Made by a program: the position numbers and the translations under genes. The notes under the pieces are model-generated. The model did not search any database, was not told the DNA's origin, and saw only the letters and a program-made list of their open reading frames with translations. Below, one piece after another: positions 50,001 through 61,073 of a stretch of 64,000 bases of DNA; position 1 is the stretch's first letter; each line of letters starts with the position of its first letter. Source of the stretch: Ectocarpus siliculosus (Eukaryota; Sar; Phaeophyceae; Ectocarpales; Ectocarpaceae); assembly GCA_000310025.1 (NCBI GenBank), contig FN649751.1:747726-811725 (forward strand). The letters run 5' to 3'.

Positions 50001-50505
50001 GACAGGCACGACAATCAACCTCCTGGACGCGGCACAACCTCTGTTTTTTGCCATCCTTAACGCTGGACATGCGGGAGAACCTCCTCCCTTTCCGCCCGGT
50101 GTACAGGACACGTCGATTTCTGTCATCAATGCTTCATTTCTCGAACACCAACGCCGTTGTCCGATTGCTATCCTGCTGCTGTTCTTTCGTTTCACCTTCC
50201 TTTCCGACAAAGAGGTCCGGGAGAGGCACCTACCAGCAATCGGCACAGTACAAGCCAGACCGAAGAGCCAACAACCAATTAGGAACCACACCCAGGCGGC
50301 CGAACCGCTCGCCTCACGCTCACCCTAACCCGACCGGCGACAAGCCTGCAGGCGTGAAACCGCTCCGCCGGGTGGCAGCCCCTGATCGACAACGCCTCGG
50401 GGGGGGGGGCGCGAGCCGTCCATCCCCGCGATCATGGATCCGACCGCCTGGATGATGGCATCAGAGCTCAGCTGCCCCACAGAGGAAACCCCGTCTGGGA
50501 CCGGA
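41008..50505 (-). CDS. CCDC22: CCDC22 orthologue, CCC-complex coiled-coil protein (5' end missing)
   Basis: CCDC22 works with CCDC93 and COMMD proteins in endosomal cargo recycling. Exons: 50505-50324, 49917-49810, 49324-47891, 47562-47485, 46923-46833, 46392-46247, 45924-45670, 44848-44780, 43347-43166, 42711-42570, 41490-41008; phases agree except in the first. The N-terminal NN-CH domain aligns without gaps over ERFHACRLVAG to LSAHQLLYPGG and MLLDLLTMLP with the family pattern ARF..A..LA to GYQNFLYPSEP and LLLFLAERLP. The C-terminal coiled coil shows FEKGWKPLEAVVR, KEIAISLTEVLDSRRE-type helices, and IFSAAKQ..AKDFTEAYK|HLHALGEVF, matching the family's VFKDAKK..VRKAYKYLAALHE. Exon 49324-47891 adds 478 Glu/Asp/Gly/Pro-rich residues, which makes the protein about 1,050 residues against about 630 in animals. 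The first exon has 11 C where 10 would keep frame (50399-50409). The start codon (about 20 residues further up) was not found. Confidence 0.86.
42154..42330. mobile_element. TIR element (MITE-like), copy 1, intact
   Basis: 177 bp bounded by perfect 20-bp terminal inverted repeats, AGCAGAGGTCCCTGTTTAGT at 42154-42173 and its reverse complement at 42311-42330. It has no coding capacity. It lies in the CCDC22 intron 41491-42569. A target-site duplication is not clear; TA or TTA/TAA at the edges is possible. A second, interrupted copy is at 28449-29174. Confidence 0.9.
43374..44015. repeat. G-rich minisatellite around an assembly gap
   Basis: Copies share GGACAGGGAAA, GCGGGTT or GCAGGTTG, GGAAGA, AATCCAACACACGACACG and a long G run, with the word CACACGACACG at about 43374, 43882 and 43990. 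Between the outer copies the sequence degrades into mono-G and mono-A runs with an N gap. The array sits in the CCDC22 intron 43348-44779. Confidence 0.75.
43515..43613. other. Assembly gap (99 N)
   Basis: A run of N flanked on both sides by G and A homopolymers that look like poor-quality read ends. The true length is unknown. It is intronic, so it does not break the CCDC22 coding model. Confidence 0.98.
47066..47160 (+). repeat. Dispersed repeat, copy 2 (partner at 12893)
   Basis: Same orientation as the copy at 12893-12985 and sharing GTAGCATA, AGAACTAAGA, GAAAACTGGACGTTTTTAAG and GCGGGCGCT. It lies in the CCDC22 intron 46924-47484. Confidence 0.5.
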
Positions 50506-52217
50506 CTGTTGGACGCGCGCGCGAGAGGAAACGGCGGTGAGATACTGTGCGGTGGGCTCGGTACTGCAGTGGCGCAAGAGAAAAAGAGGTGAGGGTGAAA
50601 CCTGTTTCTTGGTGGGTTTCATACACCCGTAATATTAGCGCACCAATCGACCCGTGTGTGTCGATGGCATCGGGGGTCACCGCCACGACGCGGTGTAATT
50701 GTTGTTCTGGCCGATCTGATGGGAGGAGCGGTCCGCAGAACTGCGGCAGGTCGCGCCGTCAGGTGGTGTTTCGGTGGCAACTTCTAATACGTTTGTGTAT
50801 GTACCGCCATGCTCTGGAGCTTACGGGGTGGCAATCGACTTCAGGTCACGTCGCATGCCAGTAGTGGGGATGTTGCAGCAATGCTCAGCACGATCAAGTA
50901 GTGCTTGCAACAGCGGCTCTTTAACACCCCATGTGTGGTGCAAGGGAATGTACATGATCACACAGGAACAACACCAATATGGGAGGACCGAGGAGCGACA
51001 AGAGGTGTGCGGACAGAGAGACAACCGCCAATGGCGGTGTCTTCAAGTTTAATCAACCAGCGAGAGACACTCTCCAAGAACCTCGGCGTGTTTGCTACGG
51101 CAGGGCAGAGGTCAGGGGTGACAGGACAGGGCAAGATGACCCATCACATTGCAAAAGCTCACCAGCCGTTTTGCCGCAGGAGCAGGACCAGCAGCTGCCG
51201 TTGGCGTCGCGTATGCATACAGAGATATACAGCGCGGTACACACAGAGGGAGATTGAGACACACACATACACCACCAGCGAGCGGAAGATAGAAGAACAT
51301 TGACGTTAGCATGTGCAGGGAAGGGGGAAAGAGAGGTGTGCTACATGCGGCAGCAGCAGCAGCACTACATAGCAGTGCCTGCATTTTGGTGCAACTCACC
51401 GACGTGCCGAATGATAAGGCTCACTAGAAGGAAGAATACACGTTGCAAACGCGTTGAACGCGAAGCCTGCACAGGATCGCATTCCACTCTACGAGCTTCT
51501 GACGCTGGCTTGCAATCTTACAAGGGAGTCGATCCCCACTCTTGCAGGAGGGAACTGGGCCAACAGACACCAACAGGGGTCCAGCTTTTCCGAAAGCGTG
51601 CTACAGTACATATGAGCTGGGTTGGATTCTTGGAGTCGGTGTAATCGCTGCAGCAAAGCAGTGCCATACCAGAACAAGTATTGGAGACGTCAAGACTGCT
51701 GGCAATAGGAACAACACTTCGAGCGTTAAAAACAAGGGTCGTCAAGCAGAGACACACATACCTGGTCCGCTTCTCTCCTCCCGGGAGGCAGCTGCTGGGC
51801 AGCCATGCGCCTATTTGGATGCCCACACCGTGCCGGATGCGTGGGCGCGGCTGGTGCGGCTGAAAACGAGCCCCGGGGTTGCGTGGATTAACGGTTCCCC
51901 ATTCCTGACCGTGTGCCCCCCACCATCACATGAAGTAAATTATTTGTGCACCCGTTGCTGGCTCGGGTGGCTCGCTTCGTGTGATGTTGTTTTGTGTTGT
52001 GCTGCTCTGTTTGTTTGTTTTTTGTCGGTCGCTACGCCGTGTGTCTTTCTCTGTCTGTGTCTTTCTCTTTCTGTGTCTTTCTCCTTCGCTTCCCCTTCTC
52101 TACATCTGCTCTCTCTCTTAGTAGTCTATTGTTGCTTTCCTGTTTCTCTTTCTCTTTGCTCCAATCTACGCATAGGGTTACTTCGCACAACGTGTTGAGG
52201 CGAGCGGATTGGCCTAG

Positions 52218-52421
52218 ACTATCTGTCGTTGACTTTTATTGGCTTGCGGACCCTTCCGGTTCCAATTATATTTTTGTACCTTTTTTGGGTAAGTTTGAGC
52301 CTGTGACCACGGGAGGAATCGACCCGCGTCAAGTGTTAGACTAGTACGGAAAAGGTGCTGGGCAACGGGACGATTTTTAGTTTTTCATGTGAAGAGTCAA
52401 CACAACAACAACAACAACAAC
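52218..52421 (+). mobile_element. SINE-like element with (CAA)n tail, copy 2
   Basis: Begins at ACTATCTGTCGTTGACTTTT and ends in a (CAA)n tail. It matches the copies at 28583 (minus) and 54627 (plus), with more substitutions, for example an extra stretch around GGTTCCAATTATATTTTTG. Confidence 0.7.
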
Positions 52422-53194
52422 CGGACACGCCGCCGGCAGTACACGCTAGAAGGAGTGTTCATATCACTCCCTTTTGGAAATTGTTGAAAGCAAGCCGACG
52501 AATATCGTCGGCGTTGCTAGTCCCAAGCTTTATATTTTTATTTTAGTCGCGTGTTGCGCGTGTGCTGACACCACGAACGGGAAGGACCTTAATTAGCCGA
52601 CACACTACGCAATAATGGTCGTGATGGACGCGGGTACGCAATAAAAAAACAACACATACATCCGATCCTCGGGAATCACGAAATGCAACGTCTACATACA
52701 CACGGTAGGCACTCTGTCTGTCCCTTTAACACGGTACGTACTGCTTTTGCCTACCACTCACTCTCGTCCTCTCGTCCGCATCAACAACAAACAATGCAAC
52801 TTGCCGCACAACAAGAGCCATCCCTGCAGGAAAAGCTGTACAAACAAGCAAAAAGCAGCTCCTGCTGCGGTAAGCTGCTGCTGTATGTACCATTTTTCAG
52901 CACGCACGAACAACAGATACAGCACAGGCGAAAGAGCTGAGTCTGCCTGTCTGTGTCTGCGTCGGCGTGAGTAGGGGTGGGTGTGAGGTATCGATAGAGT
53001 AACGACAGGATGTTTTTTTATGTTTATTCTTCTTAATATGACACAACGAATCCATCTCCATCATAGAAAAGAGTCTGAGACAGATTAGCAATGAATTCAT
53101 TGTGTATGGCATCTCGACGAGTATCGTCGCGTTGCCTGTCTGAAGCTTTCGATTTTTGCAGCGGGTAACAATCAAGGTAGACACCAAGAAGATG

Positions 53195-54245
53195 CCCGAT
53201 GAGCACACAGGAACCGGGGGACCCCAAAAAACAAAAGCATGAAAAACAAAAGAAAGAAAGAAGCGAGAACAAACGAGTCAGACGCGACAGGCTTCAGGGA
53301 GGAGGCAAAAGAGCGCATAGAAGAAAAGCACCGTCGCCGCTCGCTCCGGACCGCTGGAAACTCTCACATAGCACTACATATGGAGCAAATATTAGGTAGG
53401 GCCCAAGTCCATTGCTTGGCATAACGCCCATCGCTTCACATGCAGCAGCCGGATGCACGGGTAGCCTCTTACTCAGCAAAAAGCGAAACGACTGCGGTTG
53501 GTTGACGTTCGATGTTGTTGGGACCCTACCGGCGAAAGGCGAGAGAGAGAGAAAGAGAGGTAGACAAAAATACGAGAGCGGAGAGAAGACAAGGCATTGA
53601 CTCTCTCGAGAAGAGAAGGCATTGACTCTCTCGAGAAGAGAAGGCATTGACTCTGTCGAGAAGACACTCACTCTCGTCCCTCTGGCCCGCCGCAGGCTGT
53701 CAGACATGATGTCACGTTGTGTATCGAACGGCGATATCCGATGTCGGCTCAGCAACAGCAAACAAGCACAACAACAAACAAATATAGTCAGTCGCCGTGT
53801 GCGAGCTGTGGACTACTATCTTGTTGTAGGAAGTGAGAACTAAAAAGAGCACGACTACATAGCACCACGGACGAACTATTATCGCAATACGCTTGCCGTC
53901 CGCCATAGATGCGCACCGCTGCACGAACGAGCTGTTGGTTATCATACCTCACTACGTAGTATCTAAGATTGTGCTGCCATCTAGCTTACCTATCGCTCAA
54001 ATTACGACTACGCAGCAGACTCAAGGCAAGGAAGCAACACGCGTGCCGATGCATACCAACCATGCATGCAGCAAAACAAAACAAGGCGGACCGTCTGTTG
54101 TTGTTTGTCTCTTCAACTGACTGTGCTGCCGACAACGACACTGGAAAAAAGTAGGAGACGCGCATCGCCTACGCGAGCAACGCGTGCAGCCCAAAAAAAC
54201 AGAGACGATAACCTTACGACCTTTCTTTTCAGCACATTCCGAGCA
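53195..54245 (+). repeat. Long direct repeat, copy 1 (~1 kb)
   Basis: Matches 54861-55895 in order: ACCCCAAAAA, AGACGCGACAGGCTTCAGGG, CACCGTCGCCGCTC, GTAGCCTCTTACTCAGCAA, TGACGTTCGATGTTGTTGGG, GCACCACGGACGAACTA, AATACGCTTGCCGTC and GAGACGATAACCTTA. Substitutions and indels are frequent, so the duplication is not fresh. A CATTGACTCTCTCGAGAAGAG triplet inside copy 1 is missing from copy 2. Confidence 0.8.
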
Positions 54246-54626
54246 TATACTGCAGCAACCGCAAGTATGTGTACAGCAGCAGCCGCATGTTGTGTACAAC
54301 AACGGTCACTCAGGAAGAAAATCACAACAACAAACAAACGCAAAAAAAAAAAGGTGGTGGCGCGCAGCACGCAGGACCCTCTTTCGCTTTGAACCGGCCA
54401 TTCCCATGGCGAAACAGACAAGGTACAGCAGTGAAGGCCGACTCTTGCCGGCCCCAGGAGGCGGAAGCTGCTACAACTCGGGGACGGGTCATGATTTGCG
54501 ATTGATTCCTCACCGAACGGATATCGAACGATGACACTACTGTTTCAACTAGCTTCAGAAAATAAAAGCTTCAAAATTAATTGTGAAACTTGCATAGAGA
54601 TGGCAAGTAAACACCCCGTCCCAAAG

Positions 54627-54830
54627 AATATCTGTCGTTGATTTTTATTGACTTGCGGACCTTTCGGGGCCAGTTTGTTTTAGCGTACCTCTTTAGGGTA
54701 AGTTAGCCTGTGACCACGAGAATCGACCGCGTCAAGTGTTGGATCAGTACGCACATATGAAGGTACTGGGTAGAGAGAGATCTGAACGGTTTTTAATGCG
54801 AAGACAACAACAACAACAACAACAACAACA
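54627..54830 (+). mobile_element. SINE-like element with (CAA)n tail, copy 3
   Basis: Begins at AATATCTGTCGTTGATTTTT and ends in an eight-unit (CAA)n tail. It is closer to the 28583 copy than to the 52218 copy. It sits just before the second copy of the long direct repeat. Confidence 0.75.
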
Positions 54831-54860
54831 TTTAAAACTGAACTAATGGGTGGTGGGCGG

Positions 54861-55895
54861 ATGACCGGCGGACCCCAAAAAGCAAGCGGAAAAATAAAAT
54901 ATAGACTATGTTAAGAAAAAAAAGAAAAAGAAGAAGGGACGACAAAGACAAGTGAGCCAGACGCGACAGGCTTCAGGGAGGTGGCAAAAGAGAGCATACG
55001 AAAACCACCGTCGCCGCTCTGAACCGCTGGAAGCTGTCACATAGCACAGCATGCAGCAAACATTATAGGGGCCATGCCCCCGTTGCTTCAAGTAAAGAGG
55101 CAGCGCCCATCGCCTCACATACAGCAGCCGGGTACGTACTACACAAATAGCCTCTTACTCAGCAAGAAGAAAAACGATTGCGGTTGACGTTCGATGTTGT
55201 TGGGACCCCAACGGCGATAATAGGCGAGAAGGAGAGACAGGTGCTACTACTACGTAGATCAACAGAAGAAAGCGTAGAGAAGGCATTAATTAACTCTCGA
55301 GACCCTAACCGAAGACACTCACTCTCGTCCCTGTGGCCCACCGCAGGCTGTAACGAACGACGACATCCGATGTGTGCTCAGCAACAACAAACGCAACAAA
55401 CCAAATATAGTCGCCGTTTCCGAACTAACTGTGGAGACTCTCTTTCATCACTTGTGGTATGAAGTATGAAGTGACAACGAAATAGAAAATGATGACGAGA
55501 AGCACCACGGACGAACTAACTATTTTCTCAATACGCTTGCCGTCGCGATAGACGCGCACCGTTCCACGAACGACCAGTTGTCAAACCTCACTACGCAAAT
55601 AAGATTGTTGTCCTGCCATCTACCCCTTATCGCTCAAATTACGACTACGCAGCACACTAAAGGTAAGTAAGGCAGCAACACGCTTGCGATGCTTTACCAC
55701 CCATCCATGCATGTAAGAGAAGAAAAAAAAAAGGGTATGGCGGACCGTCTGTTGTCTGTATCTTCAACCGTGCTGCCGTTGCTTTTCTTCATGGATATCG
55801 GCACAGAGAAAAAATGAGGAATGCGCATCTCCTACGCGAGCACGGCGTGCAGCCCAAGCGACAGAGACGATAACCTTATGACCTTTGCAGCATCT
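54861..55895 (+). repeat. Long direct repeat, copy 2 (~1 kb)
   Basis: Second copy of the module at 53195-54245; the shared words appear in the same order and orientation, about 1.67 kb downstream. Confidence 0.8.
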
Positions 55896-55966
55896 TCCGA
55901 GCATAACAGCAGCCACCGCATGTGTACAACGGTCACTATAGACTAAGGAAGAAAATCACAAAATCA

Positions 55967-57910
55967 CTGGTTATCGCCCCACAGCGAGCGATAGCTGCTC
56001 AAACGACTGTGAGAGGTCTTGAAATCGTCTCAGCTACCCAGAACTGCTGGTAGTTGCCGGAGATTTGCAGGTACGTACTGCTTTTGCCTACCACTCTCGT
56101 CCTCTCGTCCGCACATCAACAACAACAATAAATGCTAATTTTCGCACCACAAAAGAGCCATCCATGCAGAAAGTTGCAACAACAGAACAAAAGCAGCTCC
56201 TGCTGTATGTACACAGAATGTCCAGCTGTGTGCTGAGGTCGGTCAGCATCTCGAGAGAAGCGTAGCCAGCAAGCAAGGCTTGGCGCGGGACACGAGAGAA
56301 GCAAGCAAGGCTTGGGGCGGGCGGCGAAAAAAAGAAGACGACTCTATATAAAAAGATCTGTAAAAAGAAGGGTTGGCGCGGGCGGCGAAAAAAATGAAGA
56401 CGACTCTTATTATACAAAAAGATCTATAAAAAGAGGACCCTCAACGACAAGTCAACCAATCTGGTCGTTCCGATGTGACGATGTAACGCAGATCTTCTTG
56501 TCGACGGAGAAACTGGTTATCGCCCCACAGCAAGCGATAGATGCTCAAACGACTGTGAGAGGTCTTGAAATCGTCTCAGCTACCCAGAACTGCTGGTAGT
56601 TCTCGGAGGTTCGCAGTGTGGGCTGAGATCGGCCTTTTCGACCCGGTCGGGCAAGGGGTCCGCTATGCTACTGAAAACTCCACAGACGGAAAAAAAAGAC
56701 TTTTGATCGACTGAGACCCAAGCTAGAGCTGTGGGAATCATCTATAAAAAAGCAGGACCCTCACGAAAAGCTGTACAAACAAGCAAAAAGCAGCTGCTGC
56801 TGCTGTAAGCTGCTGCTGCTGCCGTATGCACCATTTTTCAGCACGCACGAACAAGAGTTGAGTCTGCCTGTCTGTGCCTGCGTCGGCGTGAGTAGGGGTG
56901 GGTGTGAGGTATCGATAGAGTAACGATAGTTTTTTTTTTTGTTTTGGACACTACGAAACCATCTCCATCATCTGATCTCCATCATAGAAAAGAGTCTGAG
57001 ACAGATTAGCAATGGATTAATCATAGCGTCACCTGTATTTTCAATGTGGTACGCGTATGCGAAAAAAAAGAAGACGACTCTATAAAAGGAGGACCCCGAA
57101 CTAATAATAATCTGGTCGTTCCAATGAGATCCTTTTGTCGAAACTGGTTTTCGCCCCACAGCGAGAGATAAGCTGCTCAAACGACTGTGAGAGGTCTTGA
57201 AATCGTCTCAGCTACCCAGAACTGCTGGTAGTTCTCGGAGGTTTGCAGTGTGGGCTGAGATCGGCAGTCCTCTGTCTCGTCCGCACATCAACAACAACAA
57301 TAAAACGGGCAAGGGGTCCGCCTCTTATACAAAAGTATCTATAAAAAGAGGACCCTCAACGACAAGTGAACCAATCTGGTCGTTCCGAAGTGACGATCTG
57401 GTCGTTCCGATGTGACGATGTAACGCAGATCTTCTTGTCGACGGAGGCACTGGTTATCGACCCACAGCAAACGATAGCTGCTCAAACGACTGTGAGAGGT
57501 CTTGAAATCGTCTCAGCTACCCAGAACTGCTGGTAGTTCTCGGAGGTTCGCAGTGTGGGCTGAGATCGGCATTTTCGACCCGGTCGGGCAAGGGGTCCGC
57601 TATGCTACTGAAAACTCCACAGACGGAAAAAAAAGACTTTTGATCGACTGAGACCCAAGCTAGAGCAAACGATAGCTGCTCAAACGACTGTGAGAGGTCT
57701 TGAAATCGTCTCAGCTACCCAGAACTGCTGGTAGTTCTCGGAGGTTCGCAGTGTGGGCTGAGATCGGCATTTTCGACCCGGTCGGGCAAGGGGTCCGCTA
57801 TGCTACTGAAAACTCCACAGACGGAAAAAAAAGACTTTTGATCGACTGAGACCCAAGCTAGAGCTTGGGAATTTTGATCGACTGAGACCCAAGCTAGAGC
57901 TTGGGAACCT
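55967..57910 (+). repeat. Complex tandem array with a ~200-bp core unit
   Basis: The core CAAACGACTGTGAGAGGTCT, continuing through AAATCGTCTCAGCTACCCAG to AACTGCTGGTAGTT, occurs five times (about 55993, 56538, 57177, 57481 and 57678). A second segment, GGGCAAGGGGTCCGCTATGC to GATCGACTGAGACCCAAGCT, follows it in three units. Units are separated by TATA-like words (TCTATAAAAAG and variants) followed by AGGACCC at several places between 56341 and 57352. A B module (AGCTGTACAAACAAGCAAAA to GAGTCTGAGACAGATTAGCA) is shared with 52840-53090. Confidence 0.85.
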
Positions 57911-58249
57911 AAGATGTGATAGACATTTATCCGGAATTAATTGTGTACTATCTACGATCCTTCCTCGCCGCCGACGTCAGTCAGACTGCTGCATTAAATT
58001 TCTTCGGCCGAAGCTCGGTTGTTGGGAGTTATTCATTCCAGATCTATGCCTACTCTGTATGTAGTATTTTCCGCCAAAACTTGGGTGCGAAGTAGTGCGA
58101 AGAGGCCCGAGACCGAAGCGTCCAAGACGTATGGGCAGGTCTCTGCCATATTCTGGACGGGCGGGACAAATTTCACTTTATTTAATGGAAAAATGCCCAT
58201 GATCGCAAAAAAAGTGCTTTTTCGACAATAATATTAGTCTTGATCGGTG

Positions 58250-58314
58250 TATAGAAGCCGAAATCAAACCATTAGACTAGTCAGCGCTGACTAGTCTAGG
58301 TTTCGGCTTCTATA
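58250..58314. repeat. Perfect hairpin / nested inverted repeat
   Basis: The outer arms TATAGAAGCCGAAA and TTTCGGCTTCTATA (14 bp, perfect) enclose a 26-bp perfect palindrome at 58273-58298 with half-site AGACTAGTCAGC. The whole is 65 bp. It could be a tiny non-autonomous element or an RNA hairpin; no coding sequence is near. Confidence 0.9.
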
Positions 58315-58831
58315 AAAGTTAGTTGTGGGGTTCGTGAGCCCCGTCACTTTCACTTCCGAGGAGGGTGACTCCCCTTGCCGGCGCTACTATCCCTCCCATG
58401 TTTATTTCGCTTCATATCACTCGCCCCCCACATCCTGCAGAATGTTCCAGGGTCCACGGGTCCTTCCGTCACCCATACTCTGGCCAGGAGTATCCAGGGT
58501 CTCAGGAAACACGCTTCAAAGTGTCCAGCCTGGGTCTCGAACCCACGACTAACTTTATAGGCGTTGGCGTACCCTGTGAGGGCAAGGGTATTCGGAAACG
58601 TTATCCTGCACGCCGACAGATGAATTTCTTCGGTACAAACAAACGCAGGTGCATGGAGGCATGATGCCATTTTGAACATGATTTACCCCCCGAACACACA
58701 CACCTAGAGTGCTGAACAGGTCGGGGTAGAAGAAAATATCATACCCTGCATGACCCGCAGGCACTGCTGTTGACATTTTCCGACGGGCACGCAAAGACCT
58801 GCACAAACACACTAGAAACTGCTGACGCAGC

Positions 58832-58857
58832 AGAGAGAGAGAGAGAGAGAGAGAGAG
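58832..58857. repeat. (GA)n microsatellite
   Basis: About thirteen GA units. Confidence 0.9.
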
Positions 58858-61073
58858 GCACTTGTTGAAAAACTGGACACTCGTTGATATACGGGAAACC
58901 ATGTTTTGTGCAGTTCAAGCCACGAACACCACAGAGATGATGGATGCAGAAAGAAAAGAAAATACATTGAAGGGGGGGCTCTACTTTATTTGAACATTCT
59001 GCAACAGGAACAAGCACTCAATGAAGATCTGGAAGACAGCCCGCAAGAGACTCACTGTACCCTGTCCCTCGGAGGGAGCGGGATCTATCTAGTTTCTCCA
59101 ACTGATGTGCGACAAACACCGCACATAAGGCTACTCTATTCTTGCCTGCTGTCGTCATTACTGAACTCCCCCACATGCTACGATTACCAAGAACCCAAGG
59201 CGAAATGTCGCGCCCTCCCCAGCATAAGGTACGTGCTCCACGTTGTGAACAATACACGCACGAATGCTAACTAAGTCACAGTTACGTTCCTCGTGCCCAC
59301 CAACCGTCCCTGGCCTAAACCACTCAATGGACACCAACCATCAGCTCAAACATATCGCATGTGCGTAGCGCTAAAGCCGTGAGTGGAAGAAGAAACGTCA
59401 TAACTGGCTTCCGGAACATCCTCTGAGACACCCATCCCCTCTGTATCATACACTCCCCCCAAACGGCCGACGAAGTTATCCCCGAAATAAGTCCCCGGGG
59501 CATCCATTTGGGGATTAAGGTGCACGCTCTACACTCAACGAAAAACCCGCGGAGATTGTCTACCCGAAAATAAATCCACTCCCGCGGGGGAGCACAGCAG
59601 TAATTCTGCGGAACAGTTCCAATCGGCATTCATTGGCGGTTGACTACGTACAGTCCGCCTATTTCTACGCCTTACAACGAGGCGAAGGCTTGCAAAGTTA
59701 AGAGAGCCTGACTACATTCGGCCAAATGCCGTAGTTACTCTCCGATCATCTTTCTCAGAGGCGGCTGTGACAAAATCCAAATGAGGATATGCCATACCGC
59801 CTTGAAAAAAGAAAAACTTGCTTGTCAAGCGCGAAGTTCTCCTAAACTTCTGAATGACAGCAGACAACAAACCAGTTACGGTAGTGGTGAAAGAACGTTC
59901 CCAAAGGTAACACCCAAATAAATCAAGATTTCATCGAAGCAGATCTGCCGACGACCCGGTTCCCCCCAACAATTGACCAAAAACAACAAACCACTCACTT
60001 AAATACTCCGTCAAGGTTCGGCCCGAAAGGTGTTCCCTGCCCATCCCCGTCCCGTTCTTCATCCCCGTTCCCGCCCGGTACAGAAAATGAAGAAGATGCA
60101 CGTCTGAACCAAACGGCCTGATGAAAGAATTCTCCAGCCCACGCTCGGCGACCGTTCTCAGCCATCAGCTTGTTAGCATGCACGGCCCTGTGGTGCGAAG
60201 TGCCGAAAGGACGACGGAACACAGCCGGCGGCTGCCGGGGAGGAGGCAGCACGCGCGTGTGCAAACAGAGTTGGATACTACCAGCAAGGTGAACGCTAGC
60301 GATGAACCGAAGGCTTGTTGCAAAGCTGAATGCAGCAACGTCGAGTTGAAGACGACAATCACGAAAGACTCAGCGATACGTTGATCGCCTGCGATGAGAA
60401 GGATGACAATAAGCTGAATGCTAGCAACACGTCGACGCGAAGGAGAAATAGACAGCACTTCTTGTACACAGCAATGCACCTGGACATAGAAGCGTGTGAA
60501 CTTGGCTTCAGACCTAGACTCACAAAAACAAATATGTACCCACAGCTGGTGGAATGTATTTCATGCGCGAAGCGAGGCACTTCAAGTACACCACAACCGC
60601 GGGTTGAGCATCGTGCCGATGCTGTCGAATTGTTAGCTGGCAGGCCCGACCCGAAATCGTACCCCGGAACACAGAACTCGAGTCCTAGCTTTCTCGCAAC
60701 CCAATTGTGCTGTCACTCAAGAGTCTTGACAAATGGATGGGATCATGGGCAATGACTGCTGCGAAGAATCTGGTACTGCTGTTGTGCTTTGTCTACTGTA
60801 GACGAAACATACAATGAACAAACACTTGTTGAGCGGTTTCCTTTGTCTCCTTTAAGAGGCACCCAAGAAGTAACTCGCATGAGAGCAACCTTCAAGCACG
60901 CTTTGAGCGCAAACAATACAAGGCAAGCTACTTGACGTTTCTACTTTGCGTGTAGAAGAGTACACTCCAACGAAAGAGAGAACATGCTGTGGTGGCCATC
61001 AACACCGGCACTATTTCCGCCCACACTTTTCGAACACGTTTCAAGGTTCACGTTTGCAACTCACCGTCATGGC

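Larger units (their letters stand above)
50506..61073. other. Repeat-rich intergenic region
   Basis: No gene was recognised between CCDC22 and the ankyrin gene. The undetected first exon and promoter of CCDC22 should lie in the first kilobase or two. Around 51762-51945 a GC-rich plus-strand frame (AYLDAHTVPDAWARLVRL, donor-like GAA|GTAAAT) could be a lone exon. From 52.2 to 58.0 kb the DNA is a mosaic of repeats, followed by a hairpin at 58.25 kb. From 58.7 to 61.07 kb nothing clear is seen except a (GA)n run; a minus frame at 60264-59995 with a donor-like end is the only other exon candidate. Confidence 0.55.

Noticed and set aside
50324-50505. Frame reading LPPGGAVSRLQAC through the 11-C run
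   Set aside because: It looked family-like at first, but it stops before a usable donor, while the shifted frame aligns without gaps to CCDC22 and ends in a canonical GTGAGC donor.
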